From contig PLUC01000074.1 in assembly GCA_003165415.1 (NCBI GenBank), forward strand, positions 1 through 45,740: a DNA stretch of 45,740 nucleotides, given 5' to 3'. Of the stretch, positions 8,011 to 16,494 are shown one piece after another. The notes beneath the pieces were generated by a model. It saw only the letters and a program-made list of their open reading frames with translations. It did no database searches and was not told where the DNA came from. The position numbers were made by a program, and so were the translations under genes. Numbering within the stretch: the stretch's first letter is position 1; every line of letters begins with the position of its first letter. The DNA comes from Holophagaceae bacterium (GTDB lineage: Bacteria; Acidobacteriota; Holophagae; Holophagales; Holophagaceae).

Positions 8011-8808
8011 CAGGCCATCACCGAATGGCGGCGCGAATTGCATGGTTTTGATCCGGGCCGGACCAGCATGGAGCATGCCCGCGGGCGCCTGGACGACCGT
8101 GGCCGGAAGGTGGCGGCCTTGTTGTGGGACCCGGTGGCGGCCGGGGGCGAACTGTCCGGCAAGCGGGTCGTCTTCATCGCGCCGGACGGTCCGATGCACC
8201 TGATGCCCTTCGCCGCATTGCCGGCCGGGCCGGGCTACCTCATCGAGCAGGTCAACCTGGCTTGCGTCTCGACCGGCAAGGACTTCCTGCGCAGCCGGCG
8301 GCCGGGATCCCACGCCGGCGCGCTGCTGGTGGGCGGGGTCGACTTCAATTCGAGGCCGTCCCTGGCCCAGGCCCCGGCCACCCGCGCCCGCGGGCGGCTC
8401 AGCCGGCTGAACGACCTGGAATGGAACCCGCTGCCGGGCACCACCGAGGAAGTGGACGCCATCGCCGCCGCGATGGCCGGCGCCAGCCTGCCGACCGCCC
8501 TGCTGAAAGGCGGCCTGGCTCAGAAGGCCACCGTGAGCGCCTGCGAGACCGGGCTCGGGGAAATCAAGCGGGGGGAGGGCGTGTTCGGCCTCCAGCGCAG
8601 CTTCGTGATGGCTGGGGCGGAAGCGCTGGTCATGAGCCTCTGGAGCGTGCCGGACCAGGAGACCCGTGACCTGATGGTGAGTTTCTACCGTCACATCCTG
8701 GCCGGCGGCTCCAAGCGCGAAGGGTTCCGCCAGAGTCAGCTCGGGATGCTGAAGGCCAGGGCGCATCCATTCTTCTGGGCCGCCTTCCAGTATCTTGGCG
8801 TGGACTAG
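8008..8808 (+). pseudogene. CHAT-domain (caspase HetF-associated with TPR) protein remnant lacking its catalytic His segment
   Basis: From about 8008 a frame different from that of the dehydrogenase encodes the C-terminal part of a CHAT protein: KRVVFIAPDGPMHLMPFAALP, then LNDLEWNPLPGTTEEVDAIA, and the Cys motif SACETGLGEIKRGEGVFGLQR, ending FFWAAFQYLGVD. CHAT domains are C14-like cysteine proteases, usually behind TPR repeats, and need a His in an HLATHG motif located 60-100 residues before the Cys. Here LLKGGLAQKAT runs directly into SACETG (junction about 8510-8533), so the His segment is deleted, and the TPR part and start codon are also absent. It ends overlapping the mutY stop by 4 bp. 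The fragment should be inactive as a protease. Confidence 0.8.
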
Positions 8809-9905
8809 GCGCCCAGCACCGCCAGCGCGGCATCCCAGTCCTCGGCGGTCCACGGCAGGAAGGTAGGCTGCGCCAGGTGCTCCCGCAGCCGCTGGTCCCG
8901 CTTGCCCATGGGCAGCTTCGCCAGTTCCCCGGCCGCCACCCACACCAGGCCCTCCGGGGCTGAGCGCGGGTCCCCCAGGCGCAGGGCCAGGGGGTGGATG
9001 GTCTGCCTGAGGTGGGTGTACACCTGCACCCACCCGGGCCAGGCGCGGCACTCCCCGGCCCGGTAGGGGATGCCCCGCTCGGCGGCGCCGGCGGCGGTCC
9101 CGGCCAGGACCCAGGGCCAGTTCCACAGGCCCGCCAGCAGGCCCTTGGATTCGGGGGGACGCAGCAGCCACCCGGCGGGGGAGGCGATGGCCACCAGGTA
9201 GAGTTCCGTCGACCTGGGCCTGGCCCGGGGCAGGACGGGGGGGATGCGGTCCGTGCTGCCCTGCAGGTGGGCCCGGCAGGCGGAACGGAGGGGGCAGGCG
9301 GAGCACCTTGGCGCCGGGGCGCAGAGGGTGGCCCCCAGTTCCATGAGCGCCTGGGTGACGCGGGAGGGCCCATGGGCGGCCAGGGCCGGCTGGAGCCAGG
9401 CGCGCAGGGCCGCGGCCTCCCGCCGGGGATCGCCCTCAAGGGCCAGGAGCCGGGCCGCGACCCGGAACGTGTTGCCGTCCAGGGCCGGGGTGGGCCACTG
9501 GAAGGCCTGGGCGGCCAGGGCCGCGGCGGTGTAGGGCCCCAGCCCGGGCAGGGCCAGCAGGGCGTCCAGGTCGGCGGGCCAGCCCTGCCTAGCCAGGATC
9601 CCCGCGGCCAGGTGGAGGTTGCGGGCGCGCCGGTAGTAGCCGAGCCCGGCCCAGAGGCCGTGGATCTCGTCCTCGCCCGCCGCGGCCAGCGCCGACAGCG
9701 TCGGGAACCGGGCCATCCAGCGCTGGAAATAGGGAATGACCGTGGCCACCTGGGTCTGCTGCAGCATCACTTCGGATACCAGCACCGCGTAGGGGTCCGG
9801 ATGCGGGAGGTCCAGGTCCGGGCTGCGCCAGGGCAGGGTGCGTTTCACGGCTTCGAACCAGGGCCCCAGGGGTGCCAGGAGAGCTTGGGCGTCGGGAAAT
9901 GGCAT
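8805..9905 (-). CDS. mutY: A/G-specific adenine glycosylase MutY
   Basis: MutY removes adenine mispaired with 8-oxoguanine. The 366-residue protein has catalytic Glu45 (SEVMLQQTQ), the helix-hairpin-helix LPGLGPYTAAAL (119-130), catalytic Asp143 (LDGN) and a 4Fe-4S cluster motif with Cys195, Cys201, Cys204 and Cys210. The first spacing is Cys-x5-Cys rather than the usual x6. The C-terminal Nudix-like 8-oxoG-recognition domain begins near TELYLVAIA (about 230). ATG start at 9905. The gene lies downstream of the tRNA-Leu terminator on the same strand, so it probably has its own promoter in 9906-10035. Confidence 0.94.
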   Translation of the reverse strand: MPFPDAQALLAPLGPWFEAVKRTLPWRSPDLDLPHPDPYAVLVSEVMLQQTQVATVIPYFQRWMARFPTLSALAAAGEDEIHGLWAGLGYYRRARNLHLAAGILARQGWPADLDALLALPGLGPYTAAALAAQAFQWPTPALDGNTFRVAARLLALEGDPRREAAALRAWLQPALAAHGPSRVTQALMELGATLCAPAPRCSACPLRSACRAHLQGSTDRIPPVLPRARPRSTELYLVAIASPAGWLLRPPESKGLLAGLWNWPWVLAGTAAGAAERGIPYRAGECRAWPGWVQVYTHLRQTIHPLALRLGDPRSAPEGLVWVAAGELAKLPMGKRDQRLREHLAQPTFLPWTAEDWDAALAVLGA

Positions 9906-10033
9906 CCCGATAGTGGAACCTGGAGCGGTCCCGATGGCAAGCCTTCAGTCGATGGCCATGCCGCGGATCTCGGCGGCTCCAGGCAGGCTCGGGACGGTGA
10001 TGTGGGGGTGGCCCTTGTTCGCGGCCCATGACA

Positions 10034-10063
10034 AAAAAAGCGCCCCGAAGGGCGCTTCCTTTT
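10034..10063. terminator. Bidirectional intrinsic terminator after tRNA-Leu
   Basis: AAGCGCCC (10038-10045) pairs with GGGCGCTT (10050-10057) around a CGAA tetraloop. An A-run upstream (10033-10039) reads as a T-run on the minus strand, ending the secG/tRNA transcript. A CCTTTTTCC tract downstream serves the plus strand as well. Confidence 0.85.
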
Positions 10064-10075
10064 TCCTGGCTACCT

Positions 10076-10161
10076 TGGTGCCCGCGAGCGGACTCGAACC
10101 GCTACGGCTTGTGGCCACCACCCCCTCAAGATGGCGTGTCTACCAATTTCACCACGCGGGC
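10076..10161 (-). tRNA. tRNA-Leu (anticodon GAG)
   Basis: The minus strand folds into an 86-nt class II tRNA. The acceptor GCCCGCG (10161-10155) pairs with CGCGGGC (10086-10080), followed by discriminator A and an encoded CCA (10078-10076). The anticodon stem CCATC/GGTGG encloses the loop TTGAGGG, giving anticodon GAG, which reads CUC and CUU leucine codons. The T arm is AGCGG-TTCGAGT-CCGCT. A long variable arm is present, as required for leucine tRNAs. The gene follows secG by about 40 bp and ends in a strong terminator. Confidence 0.96.
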
Positions 10162-10202
10162 AGTTCAAGCAGGATGCCACGGCACGCGGCACCCGTCAAC
10201 GC

Positions 10203-10586
10203 TCACTTTTTGGGCGCGGCCGGGGCTGGGGCATGGGAGGGCGCGGGTGCCGGGGCGGCCGGCGCGGTGGAAGCGGGGGCCGGGGCGGGAACGGCGGGCT
10301 TGGGGGCGGGGGCCGCGATGGGCGCCGCGGCGCGGTCCAGGACCGAGCGGTTCTGCTTGACGATGAGCACCTCGATCACCAGAGACGTGGCCATGACGCC
10401 CGCGGCCAGGTAGTAGGTGAACTTGGCCAGGAACGGGGCGGAGCCCCGGGCGCCGAAGGCCGAATTAGCCCCGCCGCCGCCGAAGGAGGCGCCCAGGCCG
10501 CCGCCCTTGGCCCCGGGCTGGAGCAGGATCACCGCCACCAGCAGGACGCTCACGATCACGTGCAATGTTAAAAGAAATCCACTCAT
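10203..10586 (-). CDS. secG: Protein-export membrane protein SecG
   Basis: SecG is the small accessory subunit of the SecYEG translocon. The 127-residue product shows two membrane helices (about 4-23, LLTLHVIVSVLLVAVILL, and 52-72, FTYYLAAGVMATSLVIEVLI) joined by the conserved Gly-rich cytosolic loop LQPGAKGGGLGASFGGG. A C-terminal tail from about 85 is an Ala/Pro low-complexity repeat ending in PKK, longer than in Escherichia coli SecG. It lies 24 bp after the TPR gene and directly upstream of tRNA-Leu(GAG). Confidence 0.93.
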   Translation of the reverse strand: MSGFLLTLHVIVSVLLVAVILLQPGAKGGGLGASFGGGGANSAFGARGSAPFLAKFTYYLAAGVMATSLVIEVLIVKQNRSVLDRAAAPIAAPAPKPAVPAPAPASTAPAAPAPAPSHAPAPAAPKK

Positions 10587-10610
10587 GAATACTCCGAACC
10601 CACCATCTTA

Positions 10611-12143
10611 TCAGGAACCGGGCGTTGGGTCATGCTCCAACCACCAGCGGATCGTTTCCTCGGCCACGCCCAGCTTGGCCAGGTGCTCCGTGGCCTTCTT
10701 GATGCTCTGGCCTTCGTCGCGGCAGATCAGCAGCCGCAGCTTCCAGGCGTCGGTGGCGCGCTGGTGCAGGTCGGGCTCGCCGGCCTGCATGCGTTTTTCA
10801 AGAAGGAAGCCGAGGTTGTTGGCGGCCTTCCGGTGCAGCGGGGCGAGGCTCAAGGCGCGCTCGTAGGCCTCGGTGGCCTCCACGCACATGCCGCGCACCT
10901 CCTGGGCGACCCCCAGGGCGTTCCACACGTCCGGGTCTTCGGGAGCCAGGGCCAGGGCCTGCTTGACCATGGCGAACTGGTCTTCGGGCCGCTGCAGGTT
11001 GCGGTAGCATTCGGACAGCCCCAGGTAGGCGCTGTACTCGCCGGGGTCGGCCTCCAGGGCGGTGAGGAAGAGCTGCTCGCCTTCCGCGTATTGGCCGGTG
11101 TTCAGCAGGATGTAGCCCATCTGCACCTGCAGGTCGGCGGCGTCGGGCTTGCGGGCCAGGGCCTCGTGGTAGCAGCGCAGGGCGTCCTCCCAGCGGCAGT
11201 CGGCCCGGGCCATGTCGCCCAGCGCCGCCCAGGGGTCGGGGGCCTGGGGATCGGTCTCGGTGGCCAGGGAGAAGTAGGAGGTGGCGCCCTCCTGGTCGCC
11301 CAGGTCCCGGCGGATCTCCCCGAGCATGGCGTAGGCCTCGGCCAGGACGTCCAGCGGCGGGGCCAGGGCGGTGAGGTGGTGCAGTTCGGCCATGGCCAGC
11401 TCCAGGTGGCCCTGCTCGGCGAACAGCTCCGAGAGGATGAAGTAGCTGGCGGATTCCCTGGCCTGGATGCTGCGGGCCCGGTGGATGCACTTCAGGCCGT
11501 CCTCCAGCTCCCCCTTCTTGAGCAGGAGCTCGCCCAGGCTGTGCCAGCCCCAGAAATAGGCGCTGTCCACTTCCAGCGCCGCCAGGAACTGGGATTCGGC
11601 GCACTTGAAATCCCCAAGGTGCTCGCAGGTGATCCCCAGCAGGCGCAGGGTGCGCGGGTCCCGGGGCTGGAGGCTCAGGGCCTTGAGCAGCCAGGTCTTG
11701 GCTTCCTGCGGATTGTCCCGCTGCACGCAGAGCAGGCCCATGAGCTCCAGCGCCCTGGGATCGGCGCCGTTCAGGGCCAGGGACTTGCGCAGGGCCCGCT
11801 CGGCCTCGTCGCCGCGCTGCTGCAGGATCCGGATGAAGCCCAGGTTGCGCAGCACCGGCGCATCCTCGGGGCGCTCATCGCGCAGGTCGGAGAGGCGCCG
11901 GTAGAGATCTTCCGTCTCCTCGGCGGAGGCGTGGTCGCCCAGGGCCATGATCCGCTCGAACCAGAGGTCCGGGTCGTCCTTGCTTTCGGCCAGGCTGCCC
12001 TCCAGGATGGCCCGGGCCTCCTCGTGCATGCAGCGCCCGTTGAGGGCCCGGATGAACTGGATGCGGGATTCGGGCGAATCTCCCGCGCGCTGTTTCAACT
12101 CATGGATTCTGGGATCAAGCAGCCGGAGCCATTGACGGAGCAT
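10611..12143 (-). CDS. Tetratricopeptide-repeat protein
   Basis: The 510-residue protein is made almost wholly of TPR repeats. The clearest are LRNLGFIRILQQRGDEAERALRKSL, LLGITCEHLGDFKCAESQFLAAL and LGVAQEVRGMCVEATEAYERAL. There is no signal peptide or membrane segment, so it is likely a cytoplasmic scaffold. The last about 60 residues (LRLLICRDEGQSIKKATEHLAKLG) resemble a small helical cap rather than a TPR. Start ATG at 12143 has a GGAGG site 7 bp upstream; an in-frame ATG at 12188 lacks one. The gene sits between ruvA and secG on the same strand. Specific function unknown. Confidence 0.8.
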   Translation of the reverse strand: MLRQWLRLLDPRIHELKQRAGDSPESRIQFIRALNGRCMHEEARAILEGSLAESKDDPDLWFERIMALGDHASAEETEDLYRRLSDLRDERPEDAPVLRNLGFIRILQQRGDEAERALRKSLALNGADPRALELMGLLCVQRDNPQEAKTWLLKALSLQPRDPRTLRLLGITCEHLGDFKCAESQFLAALEVDSAYFWGWHSLGELLLKKGELEDGLKCIHRARSIQARESASYFILSELFAEQGHLELAMAELHHLTALAPPLDVLAEAYAMLGEIRRDLGDQEGATSYFSLATETDPQAPDPWAALGDMARADCRWEDALRCYHEALARKPDAADLQVQMGYILLNTGQYAEGEQLFLTALEADPGEYSAYLGLSECYRNLQRPEDQFAMVKQALALAPEDPDVWNALGVAQEVRGMCVEATEAYERALSLAPLHRKAANNLGFLLEKRMQAGEPDLHQRATDAWKLRLLICRDEGQSIKKATEHLAKLGVAEETIRWWLEHDPTPGS

Positions 12144-12216
12144 TGCGAACCTCCAGCGGAATGACCCAAGCTTACCCCCCAGGGTCATGGGGATGCCATC
12201 CCAAAGAAATCCGGAG

Positions 12217-12807
12217 TCATCGCTGCAGGGCCTTCAGGGACCGGCGGATGGCTTCCGCCAGCGGGGGCCGGTCCGCCTTCAGCGCGGCGACCACCGGGAG
12301 CACGGCATCCTCCCGGAACCCGAGGTTGGTGAGCGCCGAGCGCAGGTCGCTCTCCCAGGCGTCCCGGGGGCCGGCTGTTCCCGCCAGGCCCTCCAGCCCG
12401 CCCAGGCCGCCCAGCTTCTCGGACAGCTCGAAGCAGAGTTTCTCCGCGGTCTTCTTGCCCACCCCGGGAACGCGGCAGAGGGTCTTCACGTCCCGGCCGC
12501 GGATGGCCTGCAGCAGGTCGGCCAGGGGCAGGGAGCCCAGGGCGGCCAGGGCCAGCTTGGGCCCGACCCCGTCCACCTTCACCAGCAGCCGGTAGAGCTG
12601 GCGCTCCTCCTGGGTGGCGAAGCCCAGGAGGCTGAGATCGTTCTCCCGGAGCAGGGTCTCCACCTGGAGGATCACCTCCCGCCCCTCTTCGGGCAGGGCG
12701 CCGTAGGTGCCCAGGGAGATGGCACAGACGTACCCGACGCCCCCGCACTCGATGAGGGCGTGGCCCGGGCTTTTCTGGATGAGGCACCCTCGCAGTCGAC
12801 CGATCAT
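12217..12807 (-). CDS. ruvA: Holliday junction DNA helicase subunit RuvA
   Basis: RuvA binds four-way junctions and loads the RuvB motor for branch migration. The 196-residue protein starts with the OB-fold MIGRLRGCLIQKSPGHALIE, followed by two helix-hairpin-helix motifs, VDGVGPKLALAAL and VPGVGKKTAEKL, then a linker and the C-terminal three-helix RuvB-binding domain (DLRSALTNLGF onward). The acidic pin region includes EEGREV. ruvB and ruvC are not nearby. ATG at 12807, divergent from purD with only 27 bp between start codons, so promoters of both genes must overlap or lie in coding sequence. Confidence 0.95.
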   Translation of the reverse strand: MIGRLRGCLIQKSPGHALIECGGVGYVCAISLGTYGALPEEGREVILQVETLLRENDLSLLGFATQEERQLYRLLVKVDGVGPKLALAALGSLPLADLLQAIRGRDVKTLCRVPGVGKKTAEKLCFELSEKLGGLGGLEGLAGTAGPRDAWESDLRSALTNLGFREDAVLPVVAALKADRPPLAEAIRRSLKALQR

Positions 12808-12834
12808 TCTTCTAGGATAGCCTGAGGGGGAGTC

Positions 12835-14148
12835 ATGAAAATCCTGATCATCGGGTCCGGCGGCCGGGAATATGCGATCGCGCTGAAGTTGAAGGCGGGG
12901 AGCCAGCCGGTGGAGCTGTTCGCGGCCCCGGGCAGCGACGCGCTGGCCGAGCTGGGCACCTGCCTGCCATTCCAGGTCCTGGACGTCCCGGGCATCGCCG
13001 CCTGGTGCGCGGAGCACCGGCCCGACCTGGCACTGGTGGGGCCCGAGGCGCCCCTGGTGGCGGGGCTGGCGGACGCCTTGCGGCGGGAGGGGATCGCGGT
13101 GTTCGGCCACGACGCGGCCACCGCCCGTCTGGAAGGCAGCAAGGACTTCGCCAAGTCCTTCATGTTCCGGCACGGCATCCCCGCGGCCGAAAGCGAGACC
13201 TTCTCGGAACGGGAGCCTGCCGAGGCGGCCATCAGGGCCTGGCCCCACGGGTTTCCCATCGTGCTGAAGGCCGACGGCCTGGCCGCGGGCAAGGGCGTGG
13301 TGCTGGCCTCCAGCAAGGCCGAGGCCCAGGCCACCCTGCGCGCCTTCATGGCCGGCCAGTTCGGCGACGCCTCACGCACCGTGGTGCTGGAGCAGCCGCT
13401 GATCGGCATGGAGCTGTCCCTGCACGTGCTGGCGGACGTGGACGGCGACCACGCCGCCTTCGCCGTGCTGCCGCCCTGCCAGGACCACAAGCGCATCTTC
13501 GACGGGGACAAGGGGCCCAACACCGGGGGCATGGGCGCCTTCGGCCCGCTGCCCTTCCTGCGCGAGCAGGACCTGACCCGGCTCACCCGGGACCTGGTGG
13601 AGCCCACCATCCGCGGGCTGCGCCAGGACGGCCTCACCGCCCGGGGCGTGCTGTTCCTGGGGGTCATGTGGACGCCCCGGGGGCCGAAGCTGCTGGAGTA
13701 CAACGTGCGCTTCGGCGACCCCGAGACCCAGGTGCTCATGGAGCTCCTGGACGAGGACCTGGCCCCGCTCCTGCTGGAAGTGGCCCAGGGGCGCCTGGAC
13801 CGCCCCGCCATCGCCCTGCGGGACGGCTGCGCCATCGCCGTGGTGCTGGCGGCCGAGGGCTATCCCGAGACCCCCAAGCGCGACGTCCCCATCACCATCG
13901 CCGAGCCCGCCGGCGCCACCGTGGTCCACGCCGGCACCCGCCGGGGCGCGGACGGGGTCTGGCGCACCAGCGGCGGCCGGGTGCTGAACCTGGTGGCCAC
14001 GGCGCCTGACCTGGCCCAGGCCCGGGAGCGGATCGAGGCCGCCATCGCCCGGGTGCAGTGGCCGGGCATGCAGGTGCGGCACGACATCGGGCTGAGGGCG
14101 CTCAACCACGCCAGGGCCGGGCGGACGGTCACGGATCAGTTCGTATAG
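12835..14148 (+). CDS. purD: Phosphoribosylamine-glycine ligase (GAR synthetase)
   Basis: PurD ligates glycine to phosphoribosylamine with ATP, the second step of de novo purine synthesis. All domains are present in 437 residues: N domain (MKILIIGSGGREYAIA), ATP-grasp A/B domains with KADGLAAGKGV and GPNTGGMGAFGP, the metal-binding LEYNVRFGDPETQ, and C domain (HAGTRRGADGVWRTSGGRVLNLV). GGGGAG lies just upstream of the ATG. No other pur genes are present, so it seems to stand alone. Confidence 0.96.
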   Translation: MKILIIGSGGREYAIALKLKAGSQPVELFAAPGSDALAELGTCLPFQVLDVPGIAAWCAEHRPDLALVGPEAPLVAGLADALRREGIAVFGHDAATARLEGSKDFAKSFMFRHGIPAAESETFSEREPAEAAIRAWPHGFPIVLKADGLAAGKGVVLASSKAEAQATLRAFMAGQFGDASRTVVLEQPLIGMELSLHVLADVDGDHAAFAVLPPCQDHKRIFDGDKGPNTGGMGAFGPLPFLREQDLTRLTRDLVEPTIRGLRQDGLTARGVLFLGVMWTPRGPKLLEYNVRFGDPETQVLMELLDEDLAPLLLEVAQGRLDRPAIALRDGCAIAVVLAAEGYPETPKRDVPITIAEPAGATVVHAGTRRGADGVWRTSGGRVLNLVATAPDLAQARERIEAAIARVQWPGMQVRHDIGLRALNHARAGRTVTDQFV

Positions 14149-14163
14149 GAAACCTGTCTGCTT

Positions 14164-14194
14164 CCTCCAGCATCCCTCTGGGGTTCGTTGGAGG
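14164..14194 (+). promoter_or_regulatory. Hairpin that can mask the ribosome-binding site of the NHL gene
   Basis: CCTCCA (14164-14169) is complementary to TGGAGG (14189-14194), which contains the ribosome-binding site of the gene at 14200. An inner CCC/GGG pair (14174-14176 with 14181-14183) can extend the fold. This could limit translation unless opened, but it may be chance in such GC-rich DNA. Confidence 0.3.
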
Positions 14195-14199
14195 ATTCC

Positions 14200-16434
14200 A
14201 TGACCCGTTCCATCCAGCCAGGGCGCCGGCCGGGCAAGTCCTGGCGATTGACCGTCCTCCTCCTGCTCCCGCAGACCGGGGCCTTGGCCGGGGTGAAGGT
14301 CACGCCCCGCGGGGCCACCGTCGCCGCGGGCTCCACCTGCGCCTTCGAAGCCACCCTGGAAGGAAAGGATCTGGATGTCACGGCCACCGGAGGGTGGCGG
14401 TGGACCCTTCTGGAAGGCCCAGGGGAACTGGATGAAACCACCGGCCTCTACCGGGCCCCCGGCCCGGAAACCGTGGCGCCGATCCGGGTGCAGGCGTCCC
14501 CCAGGGGCAGGCCGGACCTCACCGGCGAGGTGTCCGCCCTGGTGCTGCCGCTGCCCCCGGAAGTGCCCGGCCTGGTCTCCGCGACCATGGGCGAGGCCTG
14601 GGCGCTGCCCTATGCTTCGACGCTCCCCTTCCTGGACCTGGAAACAGGCAAGCGCGTCCTGCCCGGTTCCCGGATCACTCCATGTCCCAATCCCTATGTG
14701 GTCAAGGTTAGAGATGCGTGGCTGGTGGCGTACGGCATCCCCTTCACCTTCCCCTTTGCCAGGTTTGAGGACCATGACGCCATGCGGCTCTCCTACCGGG
14801 AGGGGGACCAGGTCATCCGCAGGGATTTCGACGGCCGGGGCCTCCGGGTGATCCAGGAGTTCGAACTGGTGTGCCATGGCAAGGTGCGGACCTTCACCTT
14901 GGAAGCGCTCAAACGATGCGCCGGGCATCCCGACGCGTGGCGCAGCACCATCCTGACCTACCCGGCCAGCGTCCGGGGCCTGCTCCCCTTCTGCGGGAAC
15001 CCCGTGGCCCCGGGGGGACACCAGGACGGCACCGGGTTCTCCGCCCGCTTCCGGCAGCCCTTCGGCCTGGGTTACCTCTACGGGCAGGATAGCCTTTCCG
15101 GGGACGACAAGCGGCTCCTCCTGGTCACCGATGCCCAAAGCCATGTGGTCCGGAGCGTCACCGCCCAGGGGGAGGTGGGAACCTTCTGCGGCCAGCCGGA
15201 CCAGGCCGGGCACCAGGACTCCCCTTTCTGTCTGTCCAGGATGGCCGCCCTGTTCGGAAGGCCTTCCCCGCCGCCGCTGTTCCATTCGCCCACCCACATG
15301 GCCGTCCGCTGGATCCCCGAGTTCTCGTTCATCTTTCCCCAACAGGAAGCCCTGGTGGCCGACAGCGGCAACCATGTCATCCGGAAGGTGAGGCTCAATG
15401 GAACGGTCACGACCCTGGCGGGGACTCCCGGGCGGGCCGGCGATCAGGATTCCCCCGACCCGGCCGCCGCGTCCTTCAACGACCCCCAGGGGCTTGCGGC
15501 GGACAACGACGGCTGGGTCTTCGTGGCCGACCGGGGCAACCGGTTGATCCGCACCATCGCCCCGTGGGGGCAGGTGGGGACCCTGGCCGGCAGCGCGGCC
15601 GCGGCCGGCAGCCTGGACGGGGTGGGCCGGCAGGCCCGGTTCTCCCGGCTCAAGGGGCTGTGCCTGGATCCGATCCGTCCCTGCCTGTATGTGCTGGACG
15701 GCCATGCCCTGCGCAGGGTCGAGCTGCCCGGGGGCCAGGTGACCACCCTCCTGGGGGTGGCGGACCAGCCGGGTTTCAGGGACATCCGGGAGGCGGACCA
15801 CGCGCTCCGGTTGGAGGCATCCCGCGGGCCCTGCCTGAACGACCCCACCGGCATCATCTGGTCCGGCGGGCTGCTCAAGATCGCGGATCGCGGCAACAAC
15901 GCCGTGCGCAAATTCAACCCGGAGGATCTGAGGCTGGATACCCTCCTGGGCGACCCCGGCCAGTGCGCCACCCGGTGGGGCCTGGTCCGGGACAGCCTTC
16001 CGGGTCCGCTGGACGCGCGCTACGGTGCCCTGGAGGGCCCCTGGACCTTGGCTGAGCGAAGCGGTGAGGTCGTGGTCACCTCCGGCCGCTGCGTGGCCGA
16101 GCTCAACCACCACGAGGAAGGCCGGGACCGGCTGGTCCTGACCGGCAGCGCGGAGCCCCTGGAGGCGGTGGTGGGGGAGAGCTGCGCCGCGACGTTCACC
16201 GTAGCCACGCTGACCTCCGCCCGGCGGGCCAGCAGCCGCGCCGTCCACTATACCGCGGACTTCATGGACCCGGACGGGGAACGGTGCGTCCAGGTCCAGG
16301 GCAGGGCCGCCGGGGGCGAAACCGTGGTGGTCCAGGGGCGCTTCGCCCAGGCGGGAACGGGGACGATCCTGCTCCGGGGCGTGAGCGCGCAGGGCCTCTC
16401 CGCCTGGGCCGAGGTGAAGGTGCGGATCCGCTGA
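14200..16434 (+). CDS. Secreted NHL-repeat beta-propeller protein
   Basis: The 744-residue product has a twin-basic N-terminus and signal peptide (LTVLLLLPQTGALA). A short Ig-like domain follows (about 30-110, TPRGATVAAGSTCAFEATL, GLYRAPG, typical of Holophaga-type secreted proteins), then an uncharacterised part. NHL-type propeller blades run from about 265 onward: LLVTDAQSHVVRSVTAQGEV, ALVADSGNHVIRKVRLNGTV, VFVADRGNRLIRTIAPWGQV and KIADRGNNAVRKF, each followed by a GTxxGxxxxAG(xx)D turn. A second Ig-like domain ends the protein. Role unknown; extracellular binding or structural roles fit. GGAGGA precedes the ATG. It lies between purD and hisD without obvious functional tie. Confidence 0.75.
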   Translation: MTRSIQPGRRPGKSWRLTVLLLLPQTGALAGVKVTPRGATVAAGSTCAFEATLEGKDLDVTATGGWRWTLLEGPGELDETTGLYRAPGPETVAPIRVQASPRGRPDLTGEVSALVLPLPPEVPGLVSATMGEAWALPYASTLPFLDLETGKRVLPGSRITPCPNPYVVKVRDAWLVAYGIPFTFPFARFEDHDAMRLSYREGDQVIRRDFDGRGLRVIQEFELVCHGKVRTFTLEALKRCAGHPDAWRSTILTYPASVRGLLPFCGNPVAPGGHQDGTGFSARFRQPFGLGYLYGQDSLSGDDKRLLLVTDAQSHVVRSVTAQGEVGTFCGQPDQAGHQDSPFCLSRMAALFGRPSPPPLFHSPTHMAVRWIPEFSFIFPQQEALVADSGNHVIRKVRLNGTVTTLAGTPGRAGDQDSPDPAAASFNDPQGLAADNDGWVFVADRGNRLIRTIAPWGQVGTLAGSAAAAGSLDGVGRQARFSRLKGLCLDPIRPCLYVLDGHALRRVELPGGQVTTLLGVADQPGFRDIREADHALRLEASRGPCLNDPTGIIWSGGLLKIADRGNNAVRKFNPEDLRLDTLLGDPGQCATRWGLVRDSLPGPLDARYGALEGPWTLAERSGEVVVTSGRCVAELNHHEEGRDRLVLTGSAEPLEAVVGESCAATFTVATLTSARRASSRAVHYTADFMDPDGERCVQVQGRAAGGETVVVQGRFAQAGTGTILLRGVSAQGLSAWAEVKVRIR

Positions 16435-16448
16435 ACCTGAAGTTTGGA

Positions 16449-16477
16449 TTGAACTTTGAGCCGGGACATGGAAAAAT
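16449..16477 (+). promoter_or_regulatory. Candidate promoter of the histidine operon
   Basis: TTGAAC (16449-16454) and AAAAAT (16472-16477) are 17 bp apart, each 4/6 to consensus, in the only AT-rich stretch before hisD. The transcript would start about 10 nt before the hisD GTG, leaving no room for a leader peptide or T-box attenuator. Confidence 0.35.
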
Positions 16478-16494
16478 GAATCGTCCCCTTCGAG

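Noticed and set aside
8008-8808. CHAT protease as part of a caspase-like defence system
   Set aside because: The His motif, N-terminus and start are missing and there is no partner gene nearby; it is a remnant.
16435-16494. Histidine leader peptide or T-box attenuator before hisD
   Set aside because: Only 60 bp separate the genes; no His-codon run, T-box or terminator stem is present.
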